From NCBI RefSeq assembly GCF_014190915.1, contig NZ_JACHVU010000003.1:310001-374000 (forward strand): a stretch of DNA of 64,000 nt, given 5' to 3'. Positions 53,925 through 63,543 of this stretch are shown here, one piece after another (positions within the stretch are counted from its first letter, which is position 1; each line of letters begins with the position of its first letter). The notes beneath the pieces are model-generated. The model was given only the letters and a program-made list of their open reading frames with translations. It made no database searches and was not told the DNA's origin. This DNA comes from Mycolicibacterium iranicum. GTDB taxonomy: Bacteria; Actinomycetota; Actinomycetes; Mycobacteriales; Mycobacteriaceae. The translations under genes were made by a program, and so were the position numbers.

Positions 53925-53940
53925 TCGAACAAATGTTCAC
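53925..53940. promoter_or_regulatory. LexA (SOS) box upstream of ruvC
   Basis: TCGAAC-AAAT-GTTCAC matches the mycobacterial SOS box TCGAAC-N4-GTTCGA at 11 of 12 arm positions read as TCGAAC/GTTCAC... with only the last two bases differing in part. It lies 15 bp before the ruvC start. It fits the known SOS control of the ruvCAB operon. Confidence 0.8.
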
Positions 53941-53955
53941 CAAGGAGGAGCCGGC

Positions 53956-54534
53956 GTGCGGGTGATGGGAGTCGATCCTGGGCTGACCAGGTGCGGGCTG
54001 TCGGTCATCGAGAGTGGGCGCGGGCGCCAGGTGATCGCCCTGGACGTCGACGTCGTACGCACCCCGGCCGAGCATCCCCTTGCGCACCGGCTCCTCGCGA
54101 TCAGCGATGCGGTCGAGCACTGGCTCGACACCCACGCCCCTGATGTGCTGGCCATCGAGCGGGTGTTCTCCAACCAGAACGCCAACACCGCGATGGGCAC
54201 CGCCCAGGCGGGCGGCGTGATCGCGCTCGCCGCCGCGCGCCGCGACATCGACGTGCACTTCCACACCCCCAGTGAGGTGAAGGCCGCCGTCACCGGCAAC
54301 GGTCGTGCCGACAAGGCGCAGGTGACCGAGATGGTCACCAGAATCCTTGCGCTGCAACAGAAGCCCACACCCGCGGACGCCGCCGACGCGTTGGCGCTGG
54401 CGATCTGCCACTGCTGGCGCGCGCCGATGCTGGCACGCATGGCCGCCGCCGAGGAGATGGCTGCCGAGCAGCGCCGGAAATATCAGGCGACGCTGAAACA
54501 GAAGGCGCGCCAGGTGTCTCGGAGCCCGCGGTGA
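53956..54534 (+). CDS. ruvC: Holliday junction endonuclease RuvC
   Basis: 192 residues from GTG at 53956, with AAGGAGG at 53942-53948. Catalytic acids: Asp in [10 protein letters not shown], Glu in [11 protein letters not shown] and two Asp in [13 protein letters not shown]. It resolves Holliday junctions during recombination repair. First gene of ruvCAB, with a LexA box 15 bp upstream. The stop overlaps the ruvA GTG. Confidence 0.97.
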   Translation: MRVMGVDPGLTRCGLSVIESGRGRQVIALDVDVVRTPAEHPLAHRLLAISDAVEHWLDTHAPDVLAIERVFSNQNANTAMGTAQAGGVIALAAARRDIDVHFHTPSEVKAAVTGNGRADKAQVTEMVTRILALQQKPTPADAADALALAICHCWRAPMLARMAAAEEMAAEQRRKYQATLKQKARQVSRSPR

Positions 54535-55118
54535 TCGCGTCGGTACGGGGCGAGGTCCTCGACATCGCGCTCGATCACGTCGTCATCGAGGCCGGCGGCG
54601 TCGGGTACAAGGTGATGGCCACGCCGGCGACGCTCGCCACGCTGCGTCGCGGGACGGAGGCGCGTCTCATCACCGCGATGATCGTGCGCGAGGACTCTCA
54701 GACGCTCTACGGCTTCGGCGACACCGACGCGCGCAACCTGTTCCTGACCCTGCTCGGGGTCTCCGGGATCGGGCCGAGCATCGCGCTGGGTGCCCTCGCC
54801 ATGTACGACGGTGCCACGTTGCGTCAGGCCATCGGCGATGGCGACGTCACGGCGCTCACCCGAATTCCCAAGGTGGGCAAGAAGACCGCTGAACTGCTGG
54901 TGTTGACGCTGCGCGACAAGGTGGGCCAGCCGACCGGATCCGGCGTCACCGCGACCGGCGGCCACGGCATCCGGGGGCCGGTCGTCGAGGCACTCGTCGG
55001 GCTCGGCTTCGCGCAGAAGCAGGCCGAAGAGGCGACGGACAAGGTTCTCGCCAACGAGCCGGACGCCACCACGTCCAGTGCGCTGCGCGCGGCGCTGTCG
55101 ATGCTGGGGAAGAAGTAG
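54531..55118 (+). CDS. ruvA: Holliday junction helicase subunit RuvA
   Basis: 195 residues. OB domain ([22 protein letters not shown]), two helix-hairpin-helix motifs ([32 protein letters not shown]) and the C-terminal RuvB-contact domain ([22 protein letters not shown]). It binds junctions and loads RuvB. GTG overlaps the ruvC stop. Confidence 0.97.
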   Translation: MIASVRGEVLDIALDHVVIEAGGVGYKVMATPATLATLRRGTEARLITAMIVREDSQTLYGFGDTDARNLFLTLLGVSGIGPSIALGALAMYDGATLRQAIGDGDVTALTRIPKVGKKTAELLVLTLRDKVGQPTGSGVTATGGHGIRGPVVEALVGLGFAQKQAEEATDKVLANEPDATTSSALRAALSMLGKK

Positions 55119-55119
55119 C

Positions 55120-56196
55120 GTGGGCCGGTTCGCCGGCGGTGCCGAGGGCGCCGACGAGGAAGCCGACGACCGGGACGTCTCGCCGGCGCTGACCGTCGGT
55201 GAGGGCGACATCGACGCCAGCCTGCGACCGCGTTCGCTGGGCGAGTTCATCGGCCAGCCGCGGGTGCGTGAGCAGTTGCAGCTGGTGATCGAGGGCGCCA
55301 AGAACCGCGGCGGTACACCGGATCACATCCTGCTGTCGGGGCCTCCCGGCTTGGGCAAGACCTCGCTGGCGATGATCATCGCCGCGGAGCTGGGTTCGTC
55401 GCTGCGCGTCACGTCGGGGCCTGCGTTGGAGCGCGCGGGGGACCTCGCGGCGATGTTGTCCAACCTCGTCGAGCACGACGTGCTGTTCATCGACGAGATC
55501 CACCGCATCGCACGGCCCGCGGAGGAGATGCTGTACCTCGCGATGGAGGACTTCCGCGTCGACGTGGTCGTCGGCAAAGGTCCCGGGGCGACCTCGATCC
55601 CGTTGGAAGTCGCGCCCTTCACCCTGGTCGGCGCCACCACCCGCTCGGGTGCGCTGACGGGTCCGCTCCGCGACCGCTTCGGTTTCACCGCGCACATGGA
55701 TTTCTACGAGCCCTCCGAGCTCGAGCGGGTGCTGGCCCGCTCGGCCGGGATCCTCGGCATCGAGCTCGGCGGCGACGCGGGCTCGGAGATCGCCCGCCGG
55801 TCGCGCGGCACGCCGCGTATCGCCAACCGGCTGTTGCGCCGGGTCCGTGACTACGCCGAGGTCCGCGCCGACGGCATCATCACCCGGGACATCGCGAAGT
55901 ACGCGCTGGAGGTCTACGACGTCGACGAGCTCGGCCTCGACCGGCTGGACCGCGCGGTGCTGTCCGCGCTCACTCGCAGCTTCGGCGGGGGACCGGTCGG
56001 GGTGTCGACACTGGCAGTGGCCGTCGGTGAGGAAGCGACGACGGTCGAGGAGGTCTGCGAACCGTTCCTGGTGCGTGCCGGGATGATCGCGCGCACACCC
56101 CGCGGGCGCGTTGCGACCGCGCAGGCATGGACCCACCTGGGCCTGAAGCCACCTGCCGGGGCCGGTGGCCTCGGCCAGGTCGGCCTGTTCGAATGA
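55120..56196 (+). CDS. ruvB: Holliday junction branch-migration ATPase RuvB
   Basis: 358 residues from GTG at 55120, one base after the ruvA stop. A 30-residue acidic N-terminus precedes the core ([19 protein letters not shown]). Walker [13 protein letters not shown], Walker [10 protein letters not shown], sensor GATTRSGAL, and Arg finger region. C-terminal winged helix ([29 protein letters not shown]). It drives branch migration with RuvA. Confidence 0.97.
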   Translation: MGRFAGGAEGADEEADDRDVSPALTVGEGDIDASLRPRSLGEFIGQPRVREQLQLVIEGAKNRGGTPDHILLSGPPGLGKTSLAMIIAAELGSSLRVTSGPALERAGDLAAMLSNLVEHDVLFIDEIHRIARPAEEMLYLAMEDFRVDVVVGKGPGATSIPLEVAPFTLVGATTRSGALTGPLRDRFGFTAHMDFYEPSELERVLARSAGILGIELGGDAGSEIARRSRGTPRIANRLLRRVRDYAEVRADGIITRDIAKYALEVYDVDELGLDRLDRAVLSALTRSFGGGPVGVSTLAVAVGEEATTVEEVCEPFLVRAGMIARTPRGRVATAQAWTHLGLKPPAGAGGLGQVGLFE

Positions 56197-56209
56197 GAAG
56201 AGGGACACA

Positions 56210-56596
56210 TTGCTGACGGCGGGCTTGATCGTGGCGGTGCTGGCGGCCCTGCTGCACGTCTACATCTTCGTGATGGAGTCGGTGACCTGGACGTCGCCGC
56301 GCACCAGGGCGGTCTTCGGTACGACGGCCGAGGAGGCCGAGACGACGAGGCTGTTGGCGTTCAACCAGGGTTTCTACAACCTGTTCCTCGCCGTGGTGAC
56401 CCTGATCGGGGTCGTCCTGGTCTTCACCGGCTCGACCGCGGTCGGGACGGCGCTGGTGTTCGCCGGGGTCGGTTCGATGCTGGCGGCCGCCGCGGTGCTG
56501 TTCCTGTCGGCGCGTGACAAGGCCCGCGCGGCGCTCACGCAGGGACTGCTGCCGCTGCTGGCGATTGTGCTCGTCATGGTCGGCTTGGCGTTGTAG
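56210..56596 (+). CDS. DUF1304 membrane protein
   Basis: 128 residues from TTG at 56210, 13 bp after ruvB. Four membrane spans with the family motif AALLHVYIFVMESVTWTSPRTRAVF near the start and AFNQGFYNLFLA. The family is widespread and uncharacterised. The start is judged by the family start and spacing; the upstream in-frame codons lie inside ruvB. Confidence 0.82.
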   Translation: MLTAGLIVAVLAALLHVYIFVMESVTWTSPRTRAVFGTTAEEAETTRLLAFNQGFYNLFLAVVTLIGVVLVFTGSTAVGTALVFAGVGSMLAAAAVLFLSARDKARAALTQGLLPLLAIVLVMVGLAL

Positions 56597-56605
56597 CGTC
56601 CGACC

Positions 56606-57529
56606 ATGGCGTGGCGCCGCCTCGGCGCGCTGGTGATGATCTTCGTTGCGTTCTCGGCAGGTGGCCGCAGCGCCGCTGACCCCGGCGTCGTGACGCCCGG
56701 CCTCGTCGACGTCGGTCCGGGCCGCTCCCTGTTTCTGGACTGTCAGGGGTCGGGCGAACCTACGGTGTTCGTCATTCCCGGGCTCGGCAGTTATGCCGAG
56801 GTCTGGAACGTCGTGATTCCGGCCGGGGACCCGGTCTGGTTCACGCCGTACGACGACATCGAGCTCGCGACGCCGATCGCGAGCCCCGAGGCAGTGCAAC
56901 CCTCCGTCGCCCGCAGGACGCGGGTCTGCGTCTACGACCGGCCGTCCACCCGACCTGACGGCGCGCAGAGGTCGACGCCTGTGCCGCAACCTCACAGCGC
57001 TCAGCAGGACGTCGAGGACGTGGTGGCGTTGATCGACGCAGCGGGGCTGCCGGGACCTCTCGTGTTCGCGGCGCACTCCTACGGCGGGCTCGTCCTGGAT
57101 TTGTTGGCGCGCCGGCATCCCGACCTGGTGGCGGGAATGGTGTTCGTAGAGCCCACCTCCGAGTTCCTCACCCACCTCGGAAGTGCCGCACAGAACGCCG
57201 CGTTCTTCGCCGACGCCCGTGAGCGGGGACCCGGGGCCGAGGGCATCCTGATGGAACAGTCGTTCGCCGAGATCGACGCAGCGCCTCCGCTTCCGGAAGT
57301 CCCGACCGCGGTGCTCAGTGGTGACCGCTTCCCGGCACCGGAACGTCTCAGCCCGGACAACTACACGAAAGCGCAGATCCTGCAGGCCAATGGCATGCTC
57401 GCCGCGATGCTGGGCGCCTCGAACCAGATCGTGGCCGGCAGCGGCCACAACATGATGCTCTACCAGCCGGGGGTCGTGGCCGACGCGATCCTCGGCATCG
57501 TCGACAGGGCGCGGGGTTCAGGCGGCTGA
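56606..57529 (+). CDS. Exported alpha/beta hydrolase
   Basis: 307 residues. The N-terminal hydrophobic stretch ends in a likely signal cleavage (LGALVMIFVAFSAGGRSAA-DP). VFVIPGLGSYAEVW is the oxyanion region. Nucleophile Ser is in FAAHSYGGLVLDLL, where the usual first Gly of GxSxG is Ala. Catalytic His is likely in VAGSGHNMMLYQPG. Probably an extracytoplasmic esterase or lipase. ATG at 56606, 9 bp after the DUF1304 stop. It overlaps the converging diguanylate cyclase by 12 bp at the 3' ends. Confidence 0.83.
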   Translation: MAWRRLGALVMIFVAFSAGGRSAADPGVVTPGLVDVGPGRSLFLDCQGSGEPTVFVIPGLGSYAEVWNVVIPAGDPVWFTPYDDIELATPIASPEAVQPSVARRTRVCVYDRPSTRPDGAQRSTPVPQPHSAQQDVEDVVALIDAAGLPGPLVFAAHSYGGLVLDLLARRHPDLVAGMVFVEPTSEFLTHLGSAAQNAAFFADARERGPGAEGILMEQSFAEIDAAPPLPEVPTAVLSGDRFPAPERLSPDNYTKAQILQANGMLAAMLGASNQIVAGSGHNMMLYQPGVVADAILGIVDRARGSGG

Positions 57530-58591
57530 CGCGCGGCGGTACTGATTGCCGCCGGAGCGTTTCGCCTCGTACATCGCGGTGTCCGCGGACTCGATCAACG
57601 CGTCCACGAGCTGCCTGGTGTCGGCCGGTGCCCCGACGCGGCCGCACGCCACGCCGACGCTGGCCGTGATGTCCCACGACGACGAGGCGATGGCGATGCG
57701 CAGCCGCTCGGCGAAGGCATCCGCATCGTCGCGGGGTGACGCCTCGGCGATCAAGAACTCTTCGCCGCCGACGCGCGCGACGACCGCCTGACCGCGCGTG
57801 CAGTGGCGCAGACTCGCCGCGACGGCCACCAGCAGACGGTCACCGGTGGAGTGTCCGCGGGTGTCGTTGACCAGCTTGAACCGGTCCAGGTCGATCATGG
57901 CGACGGTGAGGAACCACGCGTCGTTGCCGGGCGCCGGTCCGATCAGTTCCCGCATCGAGCGGTGGAAGCCGCGACGGTTGCGCAACCCGGTCAGCGGGTC
58001 GGTGTGTGATTGCAGCGCGTCGTCGCCGAGCAGATGCACCAGCACCTGGGCGGAGAAGGGCACGGCCAGCACCCCGACGGCGATCATGAGGAACGCCACC
58101 GTGCCCAGGATCGCGTCATCGTGCACCGAGGCGATCTCGACCGCGCGGGTGATCGCCACTCCGGCCGCGGTCACCAGCACCATCACCAGGTAGTGGCTGC
58201 AGTGGAAGAAGCCGACGTATCCCGCGAGTGCGGCGAACGCGATGCAGCCCAGCAGCCCGGTGAGCGGGTCCGGCCACACGAGAACGACCGCGGCGATGCA
58301 GACGTTCGCCGTGATGGCAAAGGCCAGAGACTGGCCGCGCGTCGGCCAGCGGGTGAACCACAGCGCCGCCATGACCGCGCACAGGGCCACCACGACGATG
58401 CTGACGGCTCGGCCGAGGGAGGTGTCGGGCCCCGACGGGCTGAGCAACATCAACGCCGGGACGATCCCGAGCACGATCACGATCAGCCCCATCATCCTGC
58501 GGGTGAAGCCCCGGACGTTGCGATAGCCGAGGTAGCCCGACAACCAGTGGTAATGGCACGGCTGTTCCCACCACTGGCGAATGCGACCCAC
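57518..58591 (-). CDS. Membrane diguanylate cyclase (GGDEF)
   Basis: 357 residues from GTG at 58591. Six membrane spans (about 30-195) form the sensor part, then a GGDEF domain (about 205-355) with the active-site VARVGGEEFLIA and the metal Asp in VAMIDLDRFKLVNDTRGHSTGD. It makes cyclic di-GMP from GTP. I see no RxxD I-site five residues before the GGEEF, so product inhibition is less likely. No EAL domain. A Trp-rich cytoplasmic N-terminus (WWEQPCHYHW) is present. Confidence 0.9.
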   Translation of the reverse strand: MGRIRQWWEQPCHYHWLSGYLGYRNVRGFTRRMMGLIVIVLGIVPALMLLSPSGPDTSLGRAVSIVVVALCAVMAALWFTRWPTRGQSLAFAITANVCIAAVVLVWPDPLTGLLGCIAFAALAGYVGFFHCSHYLVMVLVTAAGVAITRAVEIASVHDDAILGTVAFLMIAVGVLAVPFSAQVLVHLLGDDALQSHTDPLTGLRNRRGFHRSMRELIGPAPGNDAWFLTVAMIDLDRFKLVNDTRGHSTGDRLLVAVAASLRHCTRGQAVVARVGGEEFLIAEASPRDDADAFAERLRIAIASSSWDITASVGVACGRVGAPADTRQLVDALIESADTAMYEAKRSGGNQYRRASAA

Positions 58592-58743
58592 CCGGTCGAT
58601 GGTAGAGACTCGCCGGCTGCGTTGCGTCGCGACCGGATTCTGGCAACACCCGTTACCAGCGAAACCGCAGCTCGGGTCGCCGCCGCTCGGGGTTACCGTC
58701 CCTCGCGGCTGGGTACTCGCTGGGCACTTTCTGAGGAGGAATC

Positions 58744-59388
58744 ATGGTTGAGACATCCGCCCGCCCCCGCGCGGGCAGAATGCACATCCCGCGAAGCCGC
58801 GGCGCCGTCAGCGGTCTGCTGATCGTGGCGCTGGGTCTCTGGGGGGCGCTGATCCCGTTCGTCGGTCCGCTCTTCGATTTCGCGTTCAGTCCGGACCGCC
58901 CGTGGGCGTGGACCGCCGGCCGCGGGTGGCTCGAGGTGTTGCCGGGCGCCGTGGCGGTGCTGGGCGGCTTGCTGATGTTCGTGTCACGCAACCGGGCGAC
59001 GGCGATGCTGGGCACCTGGATGGCCGTGGCGGCGGGCGCATGGTTCGTCGTGGGACGCGCGGTGGCCGGCGCGCTCGGACTCGGCAGCGCCGGGGAGCCC
59101 GTCGCGACCGGCGAGGCCCAGCGCGTGTGGCTGGAACTGACGTACTTCTCCGGGCTCGGCGCCCTGATCGTGTTCCTGGCGGCGCTCGCTGCGGGCAGGT
59201 TGTCGGTGCGCACCGCACGCGACATCGCCTACGGCGAGGCCCACACCCACACCGTCACCAACGGTCCGGTGGGGACGGACACGAACGCCTGGGACCGGCG
59301 CGACGTCGCCGCCGAACCGGTGCGTCGCCGCCGGCCGTCACTGTTCGGCCGACGGCGTCGCGACACCCGCGACACGATGCCCGTCTGA
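58744..59388 (+). CDS. Multi-span membrane protein of unknown function
   Basis: 214 residues with GAGGA eight bases before ATG 58744. Four membrane spans (about 20-45, 65-82, 90-118, 130-155), an Asp/Trp-rich loop (FSPDRPWAWTAGRGWLEVLPG) and a basic C-terminal tail (RRRRPSLFGRRRRDTRD). No catalytic motif; resembles mycobacterial conserved membrane proteins. Divergent from the diguanylate cyclase across 152 bp. Confidence 0.78.
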   Translation: MVETSARPRAGRMHIPRSRGAVSGLLIVALGLWGALIPFVGPLFDFAFSPDRPWAWTAGRGWLEVLPGAVAVLGGLLMFVSRNRATAMLGTWMAVAAGAWFVVGRAVAGALGLGSAGEPVATGEAQRVWLELTYFSGLGALIVFLAALAAGRLSVRTARDIAYGEAHTHTVTNGPVGTDTNAWDRRDVAAEPVRRRRPSLFGRRRRDTRDTMPV

Positions 59389-59412
59389 GACGGGCGTCGC
59401 GTCGCCGCCCAG

Positions 59413-62400
59413 TCAGAGCAGACCGAGCAGCTGTAGGTCGGTCACGTACTTGACGATGACCTCTCGCGTGACGTGGGGGATGTCCTTGTCGGGACCGATC
59501 TTCGCGTCCTGCACGGCGGCCCGGAACCGGTCCGTGGGAGCGATGGACCCCCGGATCGGCACCTCCGGCTGCTGATAGTTGTGCAGCAGCGGCAACAGCG
59601 AGGCCTGCCGCTGTCGGTCCGGTAGCGCGGTGACCGCAGTCGTGAACCGCTGCAGCCACCCCGCATAGTCGCCCACGCGGTGGACCGGATAGCCGGCGTC
59701 GATCAGCCAGTCGACGAACTCGTCGAGACCGATCCCGTCGTCGTACGGGTTCATCACGTGATAGGTCTCGAAACCCGTCTCCGAGTCGCGGTGGACGTCG
59801 GCGCCGAGGGTGGAGATCGCGTCGGCGATGAACTCCACCGGGAGTCCGTCGTAGTGGGCGCGGGGACGCTGCCCGCCGGCATCGACCCGGTAGAACGAAT
59901 CCGGGGCGACGCCGGTGGCCACGAGGCTCAGGATCAGTCGGGTGAACATGTCGGGCAGATTGAGCTGTCCGGCGTAGGTCGTGTCGGCCAGGATCATGTC
60001 GCAGCGGAAGACCGCGACCGGGAGTCCGCACAGATCGTGGGCTTCGCGCAGCAGCACCTCGCCCGCCCATTTGCTGTTGCCGTAACCGTTGGCATAGCTG
60101 TCGTCGACCACGCGGGTGGCGCTGATCTCGCGGATGTCCCCGTCCTCGGTGAACTGACCCGGCTCGATCCCGGCGCCGACACCGATCGTCGATACGTAGA
60201 CGAATGGTTTGATCTTCGTCGTCAGCGCGACCTTGACCAGCTCGGCCGTGCCCAGCGCATTGGGCGCGAACAGCTGGCTGTACGGCAGAACGTGGTTGAC
60301 CAGGGCGGCCGGATCAACGATGAGGTCGACGGTGTCGGCGAGCCGCTGCCACGTCTGCGGGTCCAGTCCGAGGTCGGCGTCGCCTTTGTCGCCGGCGATG
60401 ACGTCCAGATGGTCGGCCGCCAACCGCCGGTAGTGCTCCAGCAGTCGCGCGTCACCGGTGTCGAAGGTGCGGTCGAGGCGAGCCCGGGCCGTCGCGTCGT
60501 CCTTGGCGCGCACCAGGCAGATCAGGGTGCCGCCGACCGGGGCCAGGCGTTCCAGCCACTGCAGCGCGAGGTAGCGGCCCAGGAAGCCGGTGGCGCCGGT
60601 CAGCAGAACCGTGCGGATCTCTTGATCCGGCCGGGGCAGCTCCGGTGCCGCCGCGAGGGTCGCGGCATCGAGGAACTTCTCCAGCGTCAGGTCGCGGGCG
60701 TGGACCTTCGTCGCGCCGTCGCCGTGGACCGACGCGAATGTCGGCCTGCCGGAGTCGTTCTGGCGTCCGGCATCGATGAACTCGGCCAGCTTCTGCAGGT
60801 CGGTGGCGGGGCTGACGATGACCCCGACGGGGACGTCGACCTCGAAGATGTCGTGCAGCAGATTCGCGAAGGTCAACGCCGACAACGAATCCCCGCCCAG
60901 GTCGGTGAAATGCGCGTCGGGGCGCAGGTCGCCGGCCGCACTGCCGAGAAGCGCCGCGGCTGCGCGGCTCACCGTTTCCAGCACCGGCCGGTCGGGCCCC
61001 GCGAGGCGCAGTGCGCGCAGCTCGTCGGCCTGCCCCTCGGCCAGCTCGCTGTACAGCACTTCGAGGCGTTCGCCGTAGTGCTCCTTGAGCTTGGGCCGCG
61101 CGAGTTTCCGGATGCCCGTGAGCAGCCCGTTCTCCACGGTGAACGGTGTGGTCTCGATGAGGAAGTCCCGCGGGATCTCATACGACTGCAGGTCCGCGGA
61201 CTTGGCGACCTCCTGCAGCGATTCGGCGATGACGGCCTTGGCATCCCCCTGCGCCAGAGCCTCTTCGGTCGGCACGACGACGGCGAGCAGGTAGGGCCGT
61301 GCGCTGTTGCCGTACAGATAGATCTGCCGTATCAGCGGGCTGTCGCCGAACACCGCCTCCAGTTTCGAGACGGTGACGAACTCACCCTGCGACAGCTTGA
61401 GGACGTTGTTTCGCCGGTCGACGTAGACGAGCTGGTCCGGCCCGGTCTCGGCGACCACGTCGCCGGTGCGGTAGAAGCCGTCCTCGTCGAACATCTCGGC
61501 GGTGATCTCGGGCCGCTTGTAGTAACCCGGAAAAAGGCTGTCGGACTTGACCAGGAGTTCCCCGCGCGGGTGCGGACGGTCGGTGTGGAAGTAGCCGAGT
61601 TCGGGGACGTCGACGATCTTGTAATCGAGCACCGGTGGCCGTTGCACCTGGCCGTCGACGAACACCGCGCCGGCCTCGGTCGACCCGTAGCCGTCGATGA
61701 GGTGCAGGTCGAGAAAGCTTTCGACGAATTTCTTCATCTCGGCAGACAGCGGCGCCGAGCCCGTCATCGCCATCACGTAGCGGCCGCCGAGCAGGCTCTG
61801 GCGCATCTCGGCGAACACCTCGGCCTCGCTGCCGGGCCGGCGGTCGAGTTCTTTGCCGACCTCGGCGAAGAGCGTGTCCCAGATCCTCGGCACGAAGGAC
61901 AGCTGGGTGGGGCGCACCAGGGCGAGATCGTCGAGGAACGTCGAAAGGTCGCTGCGCGCAGCGAAATACGCGGTACCGCCGGAGCCCAGCGTGCCGTAGA
62001 GCAGCATCCGGCCCATCACATGGCTCATCGGCAGGAAGTTCAGGGTGATCGACGGTCGTGCGCCGTCGGCACCCCACCGCTCACGTCCCGAGGGGCGCCA
62101 CGCGTTCGCGACGAGGCGCTCGGTGTACATCGCGCCCTTCGGGGCGCCGGTGCTGCCGGACGTGTAGATGAGCAACGTGAGGGGGTCGGGCTCCGGAGAG
62201 ATATAGGACTGTGCCGCAGCCTGATTCGCCCCGTTGAGCACGTCCTCGAGCCGGTCGACGCCGAGGCTGCTTCCTGCGTCGACGAGGCGGGTGCGTGCCG
62301 AGGCCACGGCGTCGCGATGATCGTCGACGCCGGCCAGGTCGTCGAACACGACGATGCGCCGCACCGACGGTGCGCCGAGGGCGAGCTCCAGGGCGTCGTC

Positions 62401-62904
62401 GAGATAGTCGATCGACGACGCGAGCACCACGGGTTCGGTTTCGGCGATGATGGGCCGCAACGTGGCCACCGGCGCCGCTGTCTGCAGGGGCACGGCCACC
62501 GCACCGCGCAGCGTCAGCGCGATGTCGACGGTGGTGTAGTCGACGCTGGTGAAGCCGAGCATCGCGACGCGGTCGTCGGGTTCGACCTCGGTCAGCGCAC
62601 CGGCCACGGCGCGCACACGCTCGGCCAGTTCGGCATAGGTGAGCGTTTCGAAGTGGGGGAGAAGTTCTGCCGAGGTGCGTCCGCCGTGGGGGTCCGCGAC
62701 CAGTCGGACGGCACGTTGCCCCACGGCGGGCCGGTCGGCGTACCCGCGCAGGACGGTCTCGATGATGTGTGGCAGGCGCATGTCGGGTGCGTCGATGGCG
62801 TCGGTGACGCCCGCGTCGGGGGCGGCCTCCGCGAACTGGACGTCGGTGGAGAACAGGTGCGCGATGCGGCGTTCGAGCCGCTCCTCTTGGGTATCAGTCG
62901 ACAT
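59413..62904 (-). CDS. car: Carboxylic acid reductase (CAR, FadD9 type)
   Basis: 1,163 residues from ATG at 62904 (AAGGA before it); other CARs have about 1,170. Adenylation domain 1-640 with the AMP-loop [16 protein letters not shown] near 248. Carrier domain with [16 protein letters not shown]; the phosphopantetheine Ser is near 671. NADPH reductase domain from about 760 with [15 protein letters not shown] and YGNSKW (Tyr-x3-Lys) near 943. It activates a carboxylic acid with ATP and reduces it to the aldehyde; needs a PPTase made elsewhere. Orthologous in place to Rv2590 fadD9. Possible operator at 62969-62981. Confidence 0.95.
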   Translation of the reverse strand: MSTDTQEERLERRIAHLFSTDVQFAEAAPDAGVTDAIDAPDMRLPHIIETVLRGYADRPAVGQRAVRLVADPHGGRTSAELLPHFETLTYAELAERVRAVAGALTEVEPDDRVAMLGFTSVDYTTVDIALTLRGAVAVPLQTAAPVATLRPIIAETEPVVLASSIDYLDDALELALGAPSVRRIVVFDDLAGVDDHRDAVASARTRLVDAGSSLGVDRLEDVLNGANQAAAQSYISPEPDPLTLLIYTSGSTGAPKGAMYTERLVANAWRPSGRERWGADGARPSITLNFLPMSHVMGRMLLYGTLGSGGTAYFAARSDLSTFLDDLALVRPTQLSFVPRIWDTLFAEVGKELDRRPGSEAEVFAEMRQSLLGGRYVMAMTGSAPLSAEMKKFVESFLDLHLIDGYGSTEAGAVFVDGQVQRPPVLDYKIVDVPELGYFHTDRPHPRGELLVKSDSLFPGYYKRPEITAEMFDEDGFYRTGDVVAETGPDQLVYVDRRNNVLKLSQGEFVTVSKLEAVFGDSPLIRQIYLYGNSARPYLLAVVVPTEEALAQGDAKAVIAESLQEVAKSADLQSYEIPRDFLIETTPFTVENGLLTGIRKLARPKLKEHYGERLEVLYSELAEGQADELRALRLAGPDRPVLETVSRAAAALLGSAAGDLRPDAHFTDLGGDSLSALTFANLLHDIFEVDVPVGVIVSPATDLQKLAEFIDAGRQNDSGRPTFASVHGDGATKVHARDLTLEKFLDAATLAAAPELPRPDQEIRTVLLTGATGFLGRYLALQWLERLAPVGGTLICLVRAKDDATARARLDRTFDTGDARLLEHYRRLAADHLDVIAGDKGDADLGLDPQTWQRLADTVDLIVDPAALVNHVLPYSQLFAPNALGTAELVKVALTTKIKPFVYVSTIGVGAGIEPGQFTEDGDIREISATRVVDDSYANGYGNSKWAGEVLLREAHDLCGLPVAVFRCDMILADTTYAGQLNLPDMFTRLILSLVATGVAPDSFYRVDAGGQRPRAHYDGLPVEFIADAISTLGADVHRDSETGFETYHVMNPYDDGIGLDEFVDWLIDAGYPVHRVGDYAGWLQRFTTAVTALPDRQRQASLLPLLHNYQQPEVPIRGSIAPTDRFRAAVQDAKIGPDKDIPHVTREVIVKYVTDLQLLGLL

Positions 62905-62968
62905 CTTGCGTCCTTGGGAACTCATCGGGGGAATAGGAGGCGCGACGCTGCGCCTACGGAAAACTACG

Positions 62969-62981
62969 TTAGTAAAACTAA
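62969..62981. promoter_or_regulatory. Palindrome upstream of the carboxylic acid reductase
   Basis: TTAGT-AAA-ACTAA, a perfect 5-3-5 palindrome in an AT-rich stretch, 65-77 bp upstream of the CAR start. TTAGT/ACTAA arms are typical of TetR-family operators in mycobacteria. The regulator is not next door. The rest of 62905-63114 shows nothing else clear. Confidence 0.45.
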
Positions 62982-63114
62982 ATGTATTCCGATAAAGGTC
63001 CCTGCGCGCCTGCCAATGTGCTGTGACTGCGCTGTGCGCTGATGTGTGGGTCACACGCCCGCCCACGTGGAGTCGAGCATCACGTTTCGCCGAAAGCCCT
63101 GGGGGAGAAGAATA

Positions 63115-63516
63115 GTGGAGCTAACAGAAGGAGGGGTCGCCATCACCACGCCGCTCGACACCATGGCCGTCGATGTTCTCGACGACGTCTGCGACCGCCT
63201 GACCGCGGAGGCATTCGGCGGATCCGTCCCGCCCGACGCCACGCGGTCCTACCCGGTGTCCGCCGTGTGTTCGGCATTGGATGTCCCCGCCCACCAGTGG
63301 CCGTTGTTCGCGCGGTGCGCAACCGACTACCTCGACCCCGACGCGATCGAGCAGCTGTACTGGCATCTCGACGTGCTCATCGCCGACAGGTGCTGCGCAC
63401 CCCGGGACGACCTGCTCTCCGAGCTGATCGCCCTGGAGGTCGACGGGGACGGTCTCACCGTCGACGATCTCCACACCATCGTGGCCGTTCTGCTCGCCGG
63501 TGCCGAGCTCGGCTGA
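63115..63516 (+). CDS. Truncated cytochrome P450-like protein (no heme-binding loop)
   Basis: 133 residues from GTG at 63115 (GGGGGAGAAG before it). The sequence follows the middle of a P450: [20 protein letters not shown] matches the region leading to the C-F helices, then [21 protein letters not shown] and [14 protein letters not shown] match the I-helix lead-in up to the AGxE (normally AGxET). It stops there. The K-helix ExxR and Cys loop are absent, and no P450 remains downstream: the ALDH gene converges within 28 bp. Either a relic or a small protein with another role. Confidence 0.6.
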   Translation: MELTEGGVAITTPLDTMAVDVLDDVCDRLTAEAFGGSVPPDATRSYPVSAVCSALDVPAHQWPLFARCATDYLDPDAIEQLYWHLDVLIADRCCAPRDDLLSELIALEVDGDGLTVDDLHTIVAVLLAGAELG

Positions 63517-63543
63517 CCGGCGAGTCCCTGACGCCCCGGGCGG

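Noticed and set aside
59379..59395. GCCCGTCT-G-AGACGGGC palindrome over the stop of the membrane-protein gene as a terminator
   Set aside because: A one-base loop cannot form a normal hairpin; it could be cruciform or chance.
59680..63042. 1,120-residue plus-strand open frame over the carboxylic acid reductase
   Set aside because: Antisense of an obvious CAR with all motifs. The frame has no recognisable domain and high Arg/Gln/Asp content typical of shadow frames.
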